The position numbers and the translations under genes are program-made. A stretch of 64,000 bases of DNA from positions 1 through 64,000 of the IMG/VR virus record IMGVR_UViG_3300050343_000281. One strand, given 5' to 3'. This DNA comes from a virus. A model generated the notes under the pieces. The model was not told the DNA's origin, did not search any database, and saw only the letters and a list, made by a program, of their open reading frames with translations. Below, in pieces: positions 7,791 to 15,888 of the stretch. Within the stretch, counting starts at the first letter, position 1; each line of letters begins with the position of its first letter.

Positions 7791-8032
7791 TCTAAATCAT
7801 TCATATCTATACTATGTAACTCTAGTATAGAGTGAATCTCCTCTCTAATAGATTCTACAGTTAGTAAGGCAGTATTAGAATCTTCTTCCATTGGTAATTC
7901 ATACTTTATTTTTTGCCTAAGCATATTGTCGATATCGTGCAAACATAAATATGCATCTGTAGCAGAAACGCATCTTTTATGAGCTTTTCTATCGCTTGGA
8001 TCGTCTAGGTCAAATTCTAATTTAGCTTTCAT
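7787..8032 (-). CDS. Conserved-type small phage protein (81 aa)
   Basis: Begins MKAKLEFDLDDPSDRKAHKR and contains a helix DAYLCLHDIDNMLRQKIKYE. This opening, followed by a short helical region, resembles a small protein commonly seen beside nuclease and polymerase genes in podoviruses. Function unknown. Confidence 0.75.
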   Translation of the reverse strand: MKAKLEFDLDDPSDRKAHKRCVSATDAYLCLHDIDNMLRQKIKYELPMEEDSNTALLTVESIREEIHSILELHSIDMNDLE

Positions 8033-8336
8033 AATCTACCTTAAATTCATCATAATTTTTAAAAACTTTAATAATATCTTTATTTTTTTCTTCTTCATCA
8101 AATATAAAAGGCATTACAAGAGTAGAACCGTAAGATTTTTTGTGACATTTATAAACTGATCCGCTAAGTCCCTTAAGCAAGTAATAGTCTCCGTCTTCTT
8201 TTATGTTTTCAATTCCGCTATTTAATCTCCAACTATCTCCGTCTAGATAGCCTCCTCTCCATCCTCCTAATACTTTGTAAGTAGTTTCATCATCTTTTTT
8301 AAACCTAACTATTAACGATCTATCAGGACAATACAT
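8022..8336 (-). CDS. Hypothetical protein (104 aa)
   Basis: Beta-rich small protein (short strands separated by GG turns) with no recognised family. GGAG lies immediately upstream of the ATG. Confidence 0.7.
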   Translation of the reverse strand: MYCPDRSLIVRFKKDDETTYKVLGGWRGGYLDGDSWRLNSGIENIKEDGDYYLLKGLSGSVYKCHKKSYGSTLVMPFIFDEEEKNKDIIKVFKNYDEFKVDYES

Positions 8337-8345
8337 AGCATCTCC

Positions 8346-8885
8346 TTAATCCCAGAATTTATCTAAATATTCTGACATTAACTTATCATACCTTTTTTTT
8401 CTACTTTTTGCAATTTCTAAGTCTTTTGCATAAGCTTTTTTAAATGCTTCTTTATTTTTTATACCTTCATTTAAGTTTTCTAGTAAGTTAAAATGTCCAT
8501 ATTTTTTATAATACAAAGACATATAGTATCCATCATTAAATTCGTTTTCTACCTTTCTTTTACACAACTCTTCTAGCTCATATAATTTTCTTATAAGTCC
8601 TCTTTTTCTTCCGCTATTCCACATAAGATGAGTTTTATCAGAGTCCATAAACTTTCTTACTCTTTTTATATGAGAATATATTAAAATATCTAGGCTGTCA
8701 GCGTCAAAGTCATGGGCTTTTGTACCAGCTTTCCCATAGTATATAAATTTATCTACGTAGTTATAAAATCTTTTTGGTAGCCAAATTAGATTATAAATAG
8801 GAAGAAACATATCACTATAATACATTCCTTTTAGCATTCCATACTCTTTTATACAATCTATTAGATCTTCATATAAATCTTTCAT
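8346..8885 (-). CDS. Hypothetical helical protein (179 aa)
   Basis: A helical, Tyr- and Lys-rich soluble protein. I see no catalytic motif. A strong GGAG site precedes the ATG. Function unknown. Confidence 0.72.
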   Translation of the reverse strand: MKDLYEDLIDCIKEYGMLKGMYYSDMFLPIYNLIWLPKRFYNYVDKFIYYGKAGTKAHDFDADSLDILIYSHIKRVRKFMDSDKTHLMWNSGRKRGLIRKLYELEELCKRKVENEFNDGYYMSLYYKKYGHFNLLENLNEGIKNKEAFKKAYAKDLEIAKSRKKRYDKLMSEYLDKFWD

Positions 8886-8886
8886 A

Positions 8887-9123
8887 TTATCTCCGTAAAT
8901 TCAAGTAACTTCCACCATTTTTTGAATTAACTAAGTTATTTTTTATACAAATAAATAATGCTTGCCCAGCTCTTTTTCCAGACCTACAAACTATGGTTAC
9001 ATTAGTGTCTTTATCCAGAGTTTTTATATAATCTTCAAATTCTTCTAAAGGTACATTTATAGATCCTTCAACATGGCCTTGTTCAAACTCTTCTTTACTT
9101 CTTACATCTATTACTAAACTCAC
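8887..9123 (-). CDS. Rhodanese-domain sulfurtransferase-like protein
   Basis: A minimal rhodanese domain (78 aa). It begins VSLVIDVRSKEEFEQGHVEG, continues SINVPLEEF, and carries the active-site loop CRSGKRA with Cys46. I chose the GTG at 9123 because AGGAG precedes it and it follows the upstream stop by one base. A longer frame reaching 9204 would overlap the primase gene in another frame. Single-domain rhodaneses transfer sulfane sulfur to thiol or cyanide acceptors. The role in a phage is unknown. Confidence 0.85.
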   Translation of the reverse strand: MSLVIDVRSKEEFEQGHVEGSINVPLEEFEDYIKTLDKDTNVTIVCRSGKRAGQALFICIKNNLVNSKNGGSYLNLRR

Positions 9124-9124
9124 A

Positions 9125-10036
9125 TTATCTCCTAAAAATACTAGATCGCTTCTTTTTTGGTCTATTTTGTACTTTTTCTTCCTCTTTTCTCTTTTCCTGA
9201 CCATCTTTATAAGCCCTTTCTAGTAAATCCTCGTCATGAGCATCTAAGCTTTCAGGAGCTAATTCTTCAAATACTGCAGCTATATTCTGGAATGGTACAT
9301 TTTGTAGTGCTAATGTAAATATGAAACTGTTTGCTGAATTATGCCAAACTCCAGGAAGTCCTGTATTAGCTTCTCTAATGAAAAAATCTACTTGTTCTGG
9401 TATCTTTTCTCTAACTTCTCCGTATAAGGCTTTAACAATGTCCTCAACGTCTTCTCCTACTTCAATTGTATCTGAGTAGCTAAGTTTATTAAAAGTATCT
9501 GAGAGCTCAGGCTTAGGTTTTATGGGAGTATATAGGTTGCCGTCTATCCAAAAACCATCGTCCATTGTAGATCCATAGTAAAACCTCGCAAGGTCCTTGC
9601 ATTGTGAGTCTACGGGAAAGTATTCTGCTAATTTCATATAAGTTTCCTTATATTCATCAATATCGTATATAGCTCTTGAAAGAGGGAATATTAATCTAAA
9701 TTTATGATGAACTTCAGAATGACTAGTACTAGGCATACACAGTGCGCAAAGTTCCAACTTTTCTACTATTTTTTCAGCCTCATCTATAGTCATGCCGTCG
9801 TCTATATCAAACGCTATTAAATCTGTTTTTATAAAATCAGACTCTCTTCTATAATTTTCAAATATTAATGGACTCCAGGCATATTTAGTAATAATCTCTA
9901 TTAACTCGTTTTCGTTATCAAAAGAAATGGTCTTTGGATTATAAGGACTAGATGCAAATCTAGCATTTTTAACTTTTTCTTCCTTTGACTTAGGATGAGC
10001 TTTTGCTTTTGGGAATATAGAAAGTTTAATAGCCAT
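9125..10036 (-). CDS. Archaeo-eukaryotic-type (AEP) primase-like protein
   Basis: 303 aa. The AEP pattern is readable: motif I FDIDDG (D77, D79), motif II STSHSEVHHKFRLIFPL (103-119, His residues), and a downstream Asp in CKDLARFYYG (D148). The C-terminal region is helical and ends in a basic tail. It lies next to the DnaB-like helicase gene, so it most likely makes RNA primers for leftward replication. AAGGAAGGAG precedes the ATG. Confidence 0.8.
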   Translation of the reverse strand: MAIKLSIFPKAKAHPKSKEEKVKNARFASSPYNPKTISFDNENELIEIITKYAWSPLIFENYRRESDFIKTDLIAFDIDDGMTIDEAEKIVEKLELCALCMPSTSHSEVHHKFRLIFPLSRAIYDIDEYKETYMKLAEYFPVDSQCKDLARFYYGSTMDDGFWIDGNLYTPIKPKPELSDTFNKLSYSDTIEVGEDVEDIVKALYGEVREKIPEQVDFFIREANTGLPGVWHNSANSFIFTLALQNVPFQNIAAVFEELAPESLDAHDEDLLERAYKDGQEKRKEEEKVQNRPKKKRSSIFRR

Positions 10037-10048
10037 CTCCTTCCTTTT

Positions 10049-10435
10049 TTAAACTAACTTAATAGTATTTTTTTTTTCAGTCTTTTCAATAACTTCAATT
10101 AACTGTCTACCAAAATTTTCCCAAGACTCTATTCTTTCTTGTATTACTTCTTCTCCCACTTTTTCTTTTATCAACTTTGATCTAGTATTTAAGTAAACGG
10201 CATAGTCCAAAACAGTATTATATAGTTCATTTTGAAAATTATATAAATCTAATTTATTTTCATTAAATATATTAATAGAAGTTTCTATATTAAATTCTTT
10301 CCATTCCCCATTGTTAATAGGTCTTAGTCTCCAAAGAAAACCTTTTCCGTACATTATCTCGTATCCATTATTGTGAGAATAAAAATATCCACTTATACTA
10401 TCTTGAATGATTTCCATAGACTCTTCTATTTCCAT
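10049..10435 (-). CDS. Hypothetical protein (128 aa)
   Basis: Located between the primase and helicase genes with a GAGG site upstream. Mixed alpha/beta composition and no motif recognised. The position suggests a replication accessory role (inference only). Confidence 0.7.
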   Translation of the reverse strand: MEIEESMEIIQDSISGYFYSHNNGYEIMYGKGFLWRLRPINNGEWKEFNIETSINIFNENKLDLYNFQNELYNTVLDYAVYLNTRSKLIKEKVGEEVIQERIESWENFGRQLIEVIEKTEKKNTIKLV

Positions 10436-10444
10436 AAGCTACCT

Positions 10445-11464
10445 CTAATCTTCTGCTTTATCTCCACTAAAAATTTCTTTAATTTCTATTTCTTTTCCAT
10501 CTTTGCCCATTATTTTCTTAGTAAGATCATAAGAAAAAGCTTTGTTTCTTTCTTCTGCAGACTTCATTTCTAGGAGAGTATTGTAATATAATTTGAATAT
10601 TGTGTACTCTTCTGTAGTCATTTTTCTTAACATTCTCAGCTCTCTATCATAAGCTAGTAGTTTATTTTGCCCACGTTTAACTTTATCATTTTTATGAGCT
10701 TCTCTAATTTTTGCATACCCCCATCCAAGGATGCTAATTCCAGCATCTTCTTCTAGTCTGAGTATAGGCCTATGGATCTGGATAATGTTGTTAGCAATAT
10801 ACTTAAACTGACTACATGCTAAAACAGAATCTGCATCTAAAGGTATTTCCCCTTTACCTCCAGAAGACTTGTTAACCTGTGCCATAGCTATTCCTAAAGC
10901 ATCTAAATTAACTGCCATTTCTTTTACCATAACCATTATAGAGTTTAGCGTACTTGGATCATTTTCTCCAATTACATGCAAGTGATCAATTGCAAAACAA
11001 CTAACATCTCCAATAGCATCTTTATAAACATTTAACTGCTCTTTAATCCACCTCATACTAATGGAATCTCTTGACTTACCCTCATCATCATATCTAGATA
11101 AAATGAATAATCTTTCGGAAAGGTCCTCATCATCTCCAGTCATATCAAACCATCTCTTAGCAATTTCTTGGTCAGTCATTTCAAGAGAAACATAAACAGC
11201 ACAACTATTTTTATTTGATATTAGAACGTCTTTCATTAACTGAAGTACTACTTCTGATTTACCAACACCGCTGTCTCCAAGTACTCCAAGAACTTCTTTA
11301 CGACTCCATTTATGTACTAAACAATCAAATTCTGGAGTAGATTTTACATATAAAGCAGGGTCGCTTCCTTTCTTGACTCTACCACTTCTTCTAAGTTCTC
11401 CAAGAGATCTTATACCAGCTTGTTCTCTTCTTTTTTGTGCAAAATTCACCACTCCTCCTTTCAT
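10445..11464 (-). CDS. DnaB-like replicative helicase ATPase (RecA fold)
   Basis: 339 aa, shorter than full DnaB because the N-terminal domain is lacking. Walker A is GDSGVGKS at 63-70. The DnaB H1a-like strand is YVSLEMTDQEIAKRW, Walker B is CFAIDHLH (D160), and an AMAQVNK segment follows, as in DnaB motif H3. It should unwind the fork ahead of the family A polymerase. The ATG at 11464 has AGGAG 5 nt upstream; an in-frame GTG at codon 6 with GGAGG is an alternative start. Confidence 0.88.
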   Translation of the reverse strand: MKGGVVNFAQKRREQAGIRSLGELRRSGRVKKGSDPALYVKSTPEFDCLVHKWSRKEVLGVLGDSGVGKSEVVLQLMKDVLISNKNSCAVYVSLEMTDQEIAKRWFDMTGDDEDLSERLFILSRYDDEGKSRDSISMRWIKEQLNVYKDAIGDVSCFAIDHLHVIGENDPSTLNSIMVMVKEMAVNLDALGIAMAQVNKSSGGKGEIPLDADSVLACSQFKYIANNIIQIHRPILRLEEDAGISILGWGYAKIREAHKNDKVKRGQNKLLAYDRELRMLRKMTTEEYTIFKLYYNTLLEMKSAEERNKAFSYDLTKKIMGKDGKEIEIKEIFSGDKAED

Positions 11465-11493
11465 TACAGCTCCTTTTATTATAACACATGTAG

Positions 11494-11703
11494 TTATTTA
11501 TATCCAAAAAAATCTTTTATGGCTTTAATTCTTTCTTCACAATTCTCTTTTTCTTCTGGTACTAATTCCATCAATAGTTCATACACAACTATGGTAGGAA
11601 CTCCAGTTAAAGCAGAGTAAAGAGACATTTCTCCAAAACCGTGTCTTTTATAATGTGATAAAAGAGAGTGTAAACAGTCTCTATAGTCTTCTTTATTATA
11701 CAT
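11494..11703 (-). CDS. Small hypothetical protein (69 aa)
   Basis: The start is placed at the ATG at 11703, because an upstream in-frame TTG would lie inside the terminator hairpin. The product is helical (MYNKEDYRDCLHSLLSHYKR...) without recognised motifs. It lies at the head of the helicase-primase group. Confidence 0.65.
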   Translation of the reverse strand: MYNKEDYRDCLHSLLSHYKRHGFGEMSLYSALTGVPTIVVYELLMELVPEEKENCEERIKAIKDFFGYK

Positions 11704-11720
11704 TAAATTAATCTTCTTTA

Positions 11721-11746
11721 AAAAAAGCCCCAATTAAGGGGCTATC
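11721..11746 (-). terminator. Intrinsic terminator (leftward)
   Basis: On the minus strand AGCCCC-TTAATT-GGGGCT is followed by seven T residues: a 6-bp GC-rich stem with a U-tract. It separates the recombination block (12-15.6 kb) from the helicase-primase-polymerase block. The downstream genes therefore need read-through or their own promoter. Confidence 0.85.
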
Positions 11747-11785
11747 GGAAATATAAGTTAAATTAAGAAAAGGAGAGGGAGAAAC

Positions 11786-12106
11786 TTAATTTAACTTTAC
11801 TGTACCTTCTTCGATAATATAATCAGGAATTTTAGATATACGATCTTCAGCCTGATTTTCTGTCATTGTTCCGTTTTCTAACATGATTTGAAATTTTTCT
11901 GCTGGATCATTTACATAAATAGTTTTACCATTTACGTTTACTCCATTAATTTCAATGTTAACATAATCAGAGTTTTTTACAAATTGAATATACTCAGAAC
12001 CATCTTCGCCTTTTTTAACTTCAAATAATGTCACGTATCCTGTAGTTTTTAAGTTACCTGAGTTAGTATTTTCTCTTGTGGAAGTTCTTCTAGATGTTCT
12101 TGTCAT
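11786..12106 (-). CDS. Hypothetical small protein (106 aa), possibly DNA-associated
   Basis: Begins with a Thr/Arg/Ser-rich tail (MTRTSRRTSTRENTNSG) followed by a compact beta-rich domain and acidic stretches. Its place just before the terminator in the recombination operon would suit an accessory or single-strand-binding protein, but I recognise no OB-fold signature. Confidence 0.65.
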   Translation of the reverse strand: MTRTSRRTSTRENTNSGNLKTTGYVTLFEVKKGEDGSEYIQFVKNSDYVNIEINGVNVNGKTIYVNDPAEKFQIMLENGTMTENQAEDRISKIPDYIIEEGTVKLN

Positions 12107-12539
12107 TTGTAGTCTCCTTTGATTTTCTTAGCTCTTGTATTTTTTGTTGTATCTGTTCAATATTTTCTTCTGTATCTTCTTCAACATCTACATCACTATT
12201 TAAGTTTAGCTTTTTAGAATCTTTTTGTAAAGCATTATTTTCTTCTATTTTTACTTTTCTTTTGTTTATTTCAGAAGTACCAACAGAATCTAACATGTAT
12301 GGAGTTTCTGTAACTCCTAAGTTTCTATCATAAAGTTTATATTGTCTAACCAGATCATCTTCTATTAGATAAACATTTCCCTTAACATCTTCTGCTACAT
12401 GGTAATGCCAAGATCCCATATTTCTAATTTTTACAGGACTAATGTTAGCAACTCCGTCTGTTAAGTCAGTGTAGTTAGGAATAACATTTCTTTTTAGATT
12501 CTTTTCATTAATTCTATATGCTCTAACTTTCTGAGTCAT
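12090..12539 (-). CDS. Hypothetical protein with acidic coiled-coil tail (149 aa)
   Basis: The N-terminal 95 residues look like a small folded domain; the C-terminal region is acidic and Gln/Lys-rich, probably a coiled coil. It overlaps both flanking genes in the recombination operon. Function unknown. Confidence 0.68.
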   Translation of the reverse strand: MTQKVRAYRINEKNLKRNVIPNYTDLTDGVANISPVKIRNMGSWHYHVAEDVKGNVYLIEDDLVRQYKLYDRNLGVTETPYMLDSVGTSEINKRKVKIEENNALQKDSKKLNLNSDVDVEEDTEENIEQIQQKIQELRKSKETTNDKNI

Positions 12540-12801
12540 CTTTCTTCTCCTGCTCTTTAAGAGCTAAACTAACCATCCCCATTTTTAGCTGCATTTCTTT
12601 TAAAGCGGCTCCCATTTTATAAACATCAACTTCTATTTGATTAGTTAGACTTTTACTAGGAGGTACTGGATATTCCATTACTGCCATAAATACCCTACTT
12701 AATTCTTTCTTTTTTAAATTAATTGCAGAATCTTGTAAGTCTATTGTAAGTTGAGCTGATATTTTTGCTAGTTTTTCAAATTCTTGTTTTAACTCACTCA
12801 T
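12523..12801 (-). CDS. Small helical protein (92 aa)
   Basis: All-helical sequence with an acidic end, overlapping the annealing-protein gene upstream by 4 nt, which implies coupled translation. It could be a partner of the annealing protein; no family recognised. Confidence 0.68.
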   Translation of the reverse strand: MSELKQEFEKLAKISAQLTIDLQDSAINLKKKELSRVFMAVMEYPVPPSKSLTNQIEVDVYKMGAALKEMQLKMGMVSLALKEQEKKDDSES

Positions 12802-13358
12802 TCTGCAGTTCTCCTTCTAAATCCTCGTTTGTTTTTAGTTTCTTTTTTTGCAATCAGACTTATATCAGTAGTAGTTTCAGAACTATCAACACTGGTTTCT
12901 TGACTAGTTCCAACTTTTTTAGACCTTGTACTAGTTTTTTTAACTTCTTTTTCTCCAGATTCATCTTCGGGAAGATCCTCTCCAGCATAAATATAAAGTC
13001 CTAATCCATGTAATCCAATGGCTTTTACCGTAGCTCTTTGTATAGCTTTATTGACATCCATCATGTCAAAGACATCTTTGGAAATAGATTTGTTTTTAAA
13101 GTCCATTAAAGGCAAGTAGCTAATATGTTCTACTCCATTTACTTCTACTCCAACTTTTACAATAACTCCAGCTTCAGATTCAAAATATGGCATATTATCT
13201 TTTTCGTTATGATAAACTGTGACCCTGGCATCTGGAGCTACTTTCTTCAGTTCTCCCCAAGCAAAAGCCCAAGATAAATAAGTAAATTTACCTTTCTTTT
13301 CAGTTTTATCATTTACGTTTACTTTACTTAAAGAGTCAAATAAGCTTTCATTACTCAT
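12798..13358 (-). CDS. DUF1071-type single-strand annealing protein
   Basis: 186 aa. The opening FTYLSWAFAWGELKKVAPDA, followed by VKVGVEVNG and then MDVNKAIQRATVKAIGLHGL and YIYAGEDLPE, is the hallmark of DUF1071 proteins. These are regarded as phage recombinases/single-strand annealing proteins of the Sak/RecT/Erf functional group. The C-terminal 50 residues are a low-complexity basic tail. It is encoded with a Fe-S PD-(D/E)XK nuclease (14126-15106), a classic exonuclease plus annealing-protein pairing. Confidence 0.82.
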   Translation of the reverse strand: MSNESLFDSLSKVNVNDKTEKKGKFTYLSWAFAWGELKKVAPDARVTVYHNEKDNMPYFESEAGVIVKVGVEVNGVEHISYLPLMDFKNKSISKDVFDMMDVNKAIQRATVKAIGLHGLGLYIYAGEDLPEDESGEKEVKKTSTRSKKVGTSQETSVDSSETTTDISLIAKKETKNKRGFRRRTAE

Positions 13359-13803
13359 CTGAGATCTCCTCTTTTAAGTCGTTTTCTGTAATGTCATATC
13401 TACTAAATACAGTAGATTCTAATCTTGTTTTAAATTCTCTCAATCCCTGGACCTCTTCTTCCGCTCCACCTAAATTGATGATTTGACTAATCATGTTATC
13501 AATTTGTAGATAAGATTTCATTTCAACTCTAGACTGATTGAAAGCTTCTCCTAAAGAGTATTCTATTAACTTACTATCTACTTTATCTACAGTAATTTCT
13601 TCTTCTTCTGCAATTTCTTCTACATCTACATCTAGTTTCGTAATTAAATGAGACTCTAAAGTACTAACTACTTTAGACAATTCTGTTTCAATGCCCAACT
13701 TAGGAGCAATTTTTTCTAGTAATTGTCTATTATTCAATAACATTCCTAGTTCAAAATCTAAATCTTCATGTCTTGCATTTAAAGTTTCTGTAAGTTTACC
13801 CAT
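13351..13803 (-). CDS. Hypothetical acidic helical protein (150 aa)
   Basis: A strongly acidic, helical protein overlapping the annealing-protein start by 8 nt. No motif recognised. It could be a recombination accessory factor by context. Confidence 0.68.
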   Translation of the reverse strand: MGKLTETLNARHEDLDFELGMLLNNRQLLEKIAPKLGIETELSKVVSTLESHLITKLDVDVEEIAEEEEITVDKVDSKLIEYSLGEAFNQSRVEMKSYLQIDNMISQIINLGGAEEEVQGLREFKTRLESTVFSRYDITENDLKEEISDE

Positions 13804-14125
13804 TTAATACCTCCGAATTATATACTTGTTGATACATTTTTTCTGCTATTACCATTTCTAATCTATATAGTGCTAATTCTTTACTACTTTCTTTAATTTG
13901 TTGAACAACTTTTACATTATTGCTTTCTGGAGAATATTTTAAAACATCTACTACATGGGAGTTACCGTTTTTGTAATAGGTATTTGCAAATAATGGAAGT
14001 TTATTTTCATCTAACTCACCGTTTTTTAAGTTATCTAACTCTTTTTTTAATAATTTGTTTTCCTGTTTCAACTCTCTAGCTAGGGCAATTAAGTCTTTTT
14101 TTGTAAGTTTTTCTAATGCTGCCAT
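13796..14125 (-). CDS. Coiled-coil hypothetical protein (109 aa)
   Basis: N-terminal SAP/Rho-N-like start (ALEKLTKKDLIALARELKQ) continuing into a coiled coil, then a mixed C-terminal half. It is encoded directly after the nuclease gene in the same operon. Function unknown. Confidence 0.65.
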   Translation of the reverse strand: MAALEKLTKKDLIALARELKQENKLLKKELDNLKNGELDENKLPLFANTYYKNGNSHVVDVLKYSPESNNVKVVQQIKESSKELALYRLEMVIAEKMYQQVYNSEVLNG

Positions 14126-15106
14126 TTAAATTCCTTTTAATCCCTTTTTATTTTGTCCATCACTTCTACAGTAAGAATAGTATGGACATGGTTTACCAAA
14201 AAAATAACATCCCGAATCATAGTTTTTTTCAAAGAAACCAATAGAGATTCCCTCTAGTACATTATCATATACTTTGAATGTTTCGTCAATAGTTTTTTCT
14301 GGTATTTTATCTATAATTAATTGTGTTCTAGTTTTAGGTTCTCTTTTTCTTATTTTTTTTTCTACAACTCCATAAGCTCCCCATTCTAATCCCTCATGTT
14401 CTACATAAGTTGCTAGTTGTGGGCTATTAGCCACAGAGTCTTCTGTGTAAGCTTTTGAACTTGATTTGTTATCCAATACTACCTTTCTATCTGGAGCATC
14501 TATAAAGCTAACTACAGCGTCAATATACCCTATTAGAATATTACCTCTATCATCTGGTAACTCTACTTTTTTTTGTATATCAAATACTGTATGGATTTTT
14601 GGCAAAATGTCGTCATGATAGGCTTTTATTAACATGCTACCCTTTTTTAGCAGACATTCCCAAGCTATTCTTTTATATAATATTTTATCTTCTGGAGATA
14701 GTTCTTCTTTATTTTTTATAATATCAAAACATTCTTTTATAAATAATTCGTGATCTCTAACTTCTGGGTCAAATACAGTTAAGTCTTTTAGGTCGGATTG
14801 ATCTAGCAGGGATAGGTCTATGTCGGATTTAAAGTAATCTATGTTATTTTGATCAACTTTGTCATCCCATTGGTCTTCAAATTCTATAATTGCTTTTTGT
14901 AATAATGATATATTCTGTGCTTCTATACCCAGTTGCATACTTTTCTTAGACTCTAAAAGTACATTAAAAGATTCATCTAATGCACTACCAAAATATAAGG
15001 CACTACTATTTGAAATAGGTCTTATCCTATCAATGTAATGATATTTATACATTGCAGGACATTGTTCGTATTTATTAGCTGCAGAATGTGATAATTGGAT
15101 TGTCAT
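14126..15106 (-). CDS. Fe-S cluster PD-(D/E)XK nuclease (Cas4/AddB-like)
   Basis: 326 aa. The RecB/Cas4-like start LSHSAANKYEQCP carries Cys16, and three more Cys residues sit at 300, 307 and 313, matching the split four-Cys iron-sulfur site of AddB/Cas4 nucleases. Catalytic elements are GYIDAVV (D196), VLDNKSS (D212 and K214) and the PQLATY motif (229-234). It probably resects DNA ends to feed the DUF1071 annealing protein encoded three genes downstream. Confidence 0.86.
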   Translation of the reverse strand: MTIQLSHSAANKYEQCPAMYKYHYIDRIRPISNSSALYFGSALDESFNVLLESKKSMQLGIEAQNISLLQKAIIEFEDQWDDKVDQNNIDYFKSDIDLSLLDQSDLKDLTVFDPEVRDHELFIKECFDIIKNKEELSPEDKILYKRIAWECLLKKGSMLIKAYHDDILPKIHTVFDIQKKVELPDDRGNILIGYIDAVVSFIDAPDRKVVLDNKSSSKAYTEDSVANSPQLATYVEHEGLEWGAYGVVEKKIRKREPKTRTQLIIDKIPEKTIDETFKVYDNVLEGISIGFFEKNYDSGCYFFGKPCPYYSYCRSDGQNKKGLKGI

Positions 15107-15107
15107 A

Positions 15108-15578
15108 TTACTCCCATACAGGAATTAGTTTATCAGTATCCCATCTATCATTCAAGTATAATTTATACGCTTCATATACATTATCTACATGTTTGTAACT
15201 AACATTAAATTGCTGATTAGCCGCACAATTAGGCTTTTTAGTTAATCCATTGGATGGTATCAATTTTCTAGCCTGTAGTTTTATGTCTGAGTTTATAAAC
15301 TTAATAAAAGACTTATGTACTTTTCCTCTACGTTTTTTATATTCTAATGCTAAAGCTACCATATGATTCCATAACCATGTCCAATTTTCATAACTATGAG
15401 TAGCCCATAAAGTACTAGGATGATTTTTGTGAGTAGATTTATATGGAGCATGTCCTCCATTTTGTATTACTGCCGTTGAAAGCATTTGGCAACTTTCTAG
15501 TATCATTTTATTTACTCTTTTAGTATCTAAGTACTTAGCAGATTTTAAAGGACTTTTATCTGTAAAAAATATATTCAA
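15108..15578 (-). CDS. Pyrimidine-dimer DNA glycosylase-like protein
   Basis: 156 aa. The pattern MNIFFTDKSPLKSAKYLDTK, then KMILESCQMLSTA, YKSTHKNHPSTLWATHSYEN and a C-terminal YEAYKLYLNDRW resembles the phage protein family annotated as pyrimidine-dimer DNA glycosylases (Pyr_excise-like). The repair activity is inferred from family resemblance only. It lies in the recombination and repair block. Confidence 0.65.
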   Translation of the reverse strand: MNIFFTDKSPLKSAKYLDTKRVNKMILESCQMLSTAVIQNGGHAPYKSTHKNHPSTLWATHSYENWTWLWNHMVALALEYKKRRGKVHKSFIKFINSDIKLQARKLIPSNGLTKKPNCAANQQFNVSYKHVDNVYEAYKLYLNDRWDTDKLIPVWE

Positions 15579-15580
15579 AA

Positions 15581-15784
15581 TTATCTCCTATGTATTTTCT
15601 CGCAAATAGCAAAAGCATCCTCAATATCTACACCTTGTTCTGTCATAAAGTCATCAATACATTCCTTTAATCTTTGTATATGGGTTTTGTTTTTTTTCTT
15701 TTTAACGCTTCTTTCTGGCAAATTTAAGGCACAAGAAGAAAATACGCAAAATACGATTAAAATGATTAAATTTTTTAATAACAT
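15581..15784 (-). CDS. Small lipoprotein (67 aa)
   Basis: MLLKNLIILIVFCVFSSC is a lipoprotein signal with lipobox ending at Cys18, followed by a Lys-rich linker and a helical segment with two Cys. Small phage lipoproteins of this size can be outer spanins or superinfection-exclusion factors; neither can be assigned here. Confidence 0.72.
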   Translation of the reverse strand: MLLKNLIILIVFCVFSSCALNLPERSVKKKKNKTHIQRLKECIDDFMTEQGVDIEDAFAICEKIHRR

Positions 15785-15785
15785 G

Positions 15786-15878
15786 TTATTCCTTTTCTTT
15801 ATATAAATTTTGTAAAAACTTTATAAAACTTACATAATCTGATTCTCTAAATAGTTTTATTATAAGTTTAACATCCAT
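15786..15878 (-). CDS. Possible microprotein (30 aa)
   Basis: An ATG after AAGGG opens a short frame (MDVKLIIKLFRESDYVSFIK...) that fills the gap exactly. It is plausible but supported only by spacing and ribosome site. Confidence 0.4.
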   Translation of the reverse strand: MDVKLIIKLFRESDYVSFIKFLQNLYKEKE

Positions 15879-15888
15879 ATCATCCCTT

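Noticed and set aside
9121-9204. N-terminal extension of the rhodanese protein to 9204
   Set aside because: It would overlap the primase gene in another frame by 80 nt and gives a Lys/Arg-rich stretch; the GTG at 9123 with AGGAG directly after the primase stop is better.
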